The position numbers and the translations under genes are program-made. A stretch of 64,000 nucleotides of DNA from Catalinimonas alkaloidigena (lineage in GTDB: Bacteria; Bacteroidota; Bacteroidia; Cytophagales; Cyclobacteriaceae): NCBI RefSeq assembly GCF_029504655.1, contig NZ_JAQFIL010000001.1:7350001-7414000 (forward strand), read 5' to 3'. Shown here piece after piece: positions 62,026-64,000 of the stretch. The notes beneath the pieces are model-generated. The model had not been told where the DNA came from. It was given only the letters and a program-made list of their open reading frames with translations, and ran no database searches. Each line of letters begins with the position of its first letter. The first letter of the stretch is position 1.

Positions 62026-62371
62026 GTTTCTATGTGTGTAAATTTTTAACTAATTCTACACAGGTAGAACCAAGTAGGGTTTATAAAGTTTAGGCGCCGG
62101 AGCCTATAGTACCAAGCTGATTTACAGTTTTATCATACACTTTTAAGAAACCGCTTTCGGTTCCATCTTTGTAGCCCTTCTAAAGCCATATTGCCATTTT
62201 TGTGCTAAAATTTTCAATGAGTTCCTGCCTGCCCCTTTTTGATGACCTCTTTGTTCCTGAAGCTTATCCCTTGCATAATAACACTGCCAGCGACGCTGCC
62301 TTAGACCGTCAAGCTTCTCTACTGAGCAGGTTTCCCTTATGAAGCTACACTTACATCAGTAAGGTAATAGA
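62026..62371. other. Intergenic region between the PRC-barrel and PhoH genes
   Basis: About 345 bases without a supported annotated gene. A small plus-strand frame at 62217-62342 (41 codons) has a protein-like composition and is described as a candidate below. No TAnnTTTG element was found for the PRC-barrel gene reading leftward. Confidence 0.45.
62217..62342 (+). CDS. Possible small ORF of 41 codons
   Basis: Starts at ATG 62217 and stops at TGA 62342 in the gap upstream of the minus-strand PRC-barrel gene. The encoded peptide begins MSSCLPLFDDLFVPEAYPLH and has a balanced, protein-like composition, unlike the neighbouring AT-rich filler. It has no recognised domain, no signal peptide and no adjacent promoter I can identify. 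It could be a small gene, the remnant of a longer one, or chance. Low confidence. Confidence 0.2.
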   Translation: MSSCLPLFDDLFVPEAYPLHNNTASDAALDRQASLLSRFPL

Positions 62372-63784
62372 TTACAAGAGTTCATTGGCAAGGTTAGCTA
62401 ACTCGGAGCGCTCTCCTTTTTCCAGCGTAATATGCGCATATAGCGGATGACTCTTGATCTTGTCTATCAGATAAGAAAGTCCATTACTCTGGGAATCCAG
62501 ATAAGGTGTGTCTATTTGATAAATGTCGCCTGTGAACAAAATTTTGGTGTTTTCCCCTGCCCTGGTAATAATTGTTTTTACCTCGTGAGGAGTGAGATTT
62601 TGTGCTTCGTCTACAATAAAAAAGATATTTGATAAGCTCCGCCCTCGAATGTATGCCAGCGGAGTAATGACCAGTTTTTCCGTATTGAGCATTTCGGTAA
62701 TGCGGGTATGGTCCTTATCATTCTCATGAAACTGATTCTGAATAAATTTCAGGTTATCCCAAAGCGGTTGCATATAGGGGTTGAGCTTGGATTTAATATC
62801 ACCGGGCAGGTAGCCTATGTCTTTATTACTAAGCGGCACGATGGGGCGTGCCAGGTAAATTTGTTTGTACTCCCGACGCTGCTCCAGCGCACCGGCCAGG
62901 GCAAGTAGTGTTTTTCCGGTACCGGCCACGCCTTGGATAGAGACAAGCCTGACCTCTGGATTGAGGATAGCATGCAGCGCAAATGCCTGCTCAGCATTCT
63001 TGGGCCTGATGCCATAAGCCTGCTTTTTTTCTACCTTCTCAATACGTTGCAGTATCGGGTTGTAATAACATAAGGCAGAGTTTTTACTACTCTTAAGGAT
63101 ATAATAGCCATTAGCGCTTACCTGTTTGGGGTTCATGAAGTCTTCTACCTCAGCAAAGCCCTCCTTATACAAATCAGTGATCTTATCGCCGTTAACACGT
63201 TCAAACACGGTCTTACCACTATAAAGGTCAGCAACATGCTTTACTTTGCCAGTCTCGTAATCCTCGGCAGTCAGGTTAAGAGATTTAGCTTTTAAGCGAA
63301 GGTTAATGTCTTTGGTGACTAAAACGATCTTATGCTCAGGATACTCTTCTTTAAGTGAGAGTGCGGCATTGAGAATTTTATGATCGGGCTTTTTTTCATC
63401 AAAAATTTTCTCTGCGTCTACTTCACTTTCAGGACTCATTATTACTCTAAAAGAGCCTTTAGCCTTTCCATTTAGCGGAATCCACTCGCGGAGGGTATGG
63501 TCCTTGGATAGATCATCCAGCATACGGATAAACTCCCTCGCCTCAAAGTTACGTGTATCGCTGCCCTTCTTGAACTGGTCCAGTTCTTCCAGGACAGTGA
63601 TGGGTATGCCTACATCATGCTCATCAAAGTGCATGATAGCATCATGAGCATATAATATGACTGAGGTATCCAGTACAAATATTTTCTTTTGGTTGGACTT
63701 AACCCCATTGCTATTGGCTTTAGACTTTTTAGTAGTAGTGGCACTGCCTGCCTGCTTGCCGGGCTTCTTTCTCGTAGTCCCCAT
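62372..63784 (-). CDS. PIN-PhoH ATPase
   Basis: A 470-residue protein of the PhoH2 type. An N-terminal Lys/Ser-rich tail (1-30) leads into a PIN ribonuclease domain (about 33-180; KIFVLDTSVILYAHDA with its metal-ligand Asp, FDEKKPDHKILNAAL). The C-terminal half is a PhoH P-loop ATPase with Walker A GVAGTGKT, Walker B IFFIVDEAQNLTP and the sensor segment ILFTGDIYQID. PIN-PhoH proteins are linked to RNA cleavage coupled to ATP-driven unwinding. It is the last complete gene in the window and reads leftward from 63784. Confidence 0.95.
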   Translation of the reverse strand: MGTTRKKPGKQAGSATTTKKSKANSNGVKSNQKKIFVLDTSVILYAHDAIMHFDEHDVGIPITVLEELDQFKKGSDTRNFEAREFIRMLDDLSKDHTLREWIPLNGKAKGSFRVIMSPESEVDAEKIFDEKKPDHKILNAALSLKEEYPEHKIVLVTKDINLRLKAKSLNLTAEDYETGKVKHVADLYSGKTVFERVNGDKITDLYKEGFAEVEDFMNPKQVSANGYYILKSSKNSALCYYNPILQRIEKVEKKQAYGIRPKNAEQAFALHAILNPEVRLVSIQGVAGTGKTLLALAGALEQRREYKQIYLARPIVPLSNKDIGYLPGDIKSKLNPYMQPLWDNLKFIQNQFHENDKDHTRITEMLNTEKLVITPLAYIRGRSLSNIFFIVDEAQNLTPHEVKTIITRAGENTKILFTGDIYQIDTPYLDSQSNGLSYLIDKIKSHPLYAHITLEKGERSELANLANELL

Positions 63785-64000
63785 AAATCATTTTGTGACG
63801 AATACTAATCTTCAATTGCTTGTACACTTCCGCGGATGTTGATGTTTTCCGAGAGAGGACAATAAATGTAAGGAATATCTTACGAAAATTTTAGCATAAA
63901 AATGTCTTCTTTTTCTCTTGGAATAATTTTGAGCACATTGGCTAACACGAGTAAAACCAAGGTTTGTGAAGCCCGGAAACGAGGCAGATGCGCTAACCGG

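Noticed and set aside
57966..63990. A shared ten-base match (AGGCAGATGC) near 57975 and 63985, suspected as an interspersed repeat
   Set aside because: The flanks do not align beyond about ten bases, a length expected by chance in a window of this size.
1..64000. tRNA genes, rRNA operon, tmRNA, CRISPR arrays and insertion sequences
   Set aside because: No T-arm motif in a cloverleaf context, no regularly spaced direct repeats and no transposase were recognised. The tyrosine recombinase at 8300 is the chromosomal Xer type, not a mobile integrase.

Overview
The window reads as a chromosomal segment of a Bacteroidota bacterium, most likely a marine or aquatic member of the Cytophagales. The evidence is a SusC/SusD pair, the gliding protein GldE, PorG-like (DUF6089) outer-membrane proteins, a kynurenine route feeding NAD synthesis, VCBS/FG-GAP and ASPIC/UnbV lipoproteins, and promoters of the TTTG-N18/19-TAnnTTTG type that is characteristic of this phylum. 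No rRNA, tRNA, CRISPR array, prophage or insertion sequence was recognised.

Layout. Positions 1-14.8 kb hold housekeeping genes: a tiny mS38/COX24-like basic protein, a TPR protein and HU on the minus strand; mutY, ssb and gldE on the plus strand; an alpha/beta hydrolase; DUF2905; an RsmI-like methylase and metK. A minus-strand operon rpsU-xer-hpf has a near-consensus promoter. It is followed by a UDP-sugar operon (ugd, UDP-glucuronate decarboxylase, galE) that should convert UDP-glucose to UDP-glucuronate, UDP-xylose and UDP-galactose, then pdxJ, yqeY and cvpA. Positions 14.9-24 kb are an envelope-biogenesis cluster: hydrolase, CBS protein, nadK, two PorG-like barrels, uppS, bamA and two Skp/OmpH chaperones.

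Positions 24.4-47.7 kb are the accessory part and look like a nutrient-acquisition locus. It contains a sugar-type MFS permease and SusC/SusD (susD carries a frameshift in a G5 run close to its 3' end). Two translationally coupled surface lipoproteins built of VCBS/FG-GAP repeats follow, one with an ASPIC/UnbV domain and one with an N-terminal haem-c motif. Next come a ThuA-like protein, a large clan-D-like glycoside hydrolase with an inserted jelly-roll segment, a COG4299-type membrane acyltransferase, a tricorn-like S41 protease and a second TonB-dependent receptor. The coupled SusCD/VCBS/haem-VCBS group is the best candidate for an under-described system here.

Positions 47.9-64 kb are mixed: an unknown two-helix membrane protein, a cytochrome c-PQQ sugar dehydrogenase fusion, kynU-kmo, an SDR protein lacking the usual Tyr/Lys catalytic pair, an unknown membrane protein, a DPP IV-like peptidase, thioredoxin, two tandem FAS1 lipoproteins with almost identical signal peptides, rplS, a PRC-barrel protein and a PIN-PhoH ATPase. 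Several genes begin at ATG codons internal to longer open frames, and a few appear to use TTG. Starts were chosen from signal peptides, overlaps with neighbours and family lengths.
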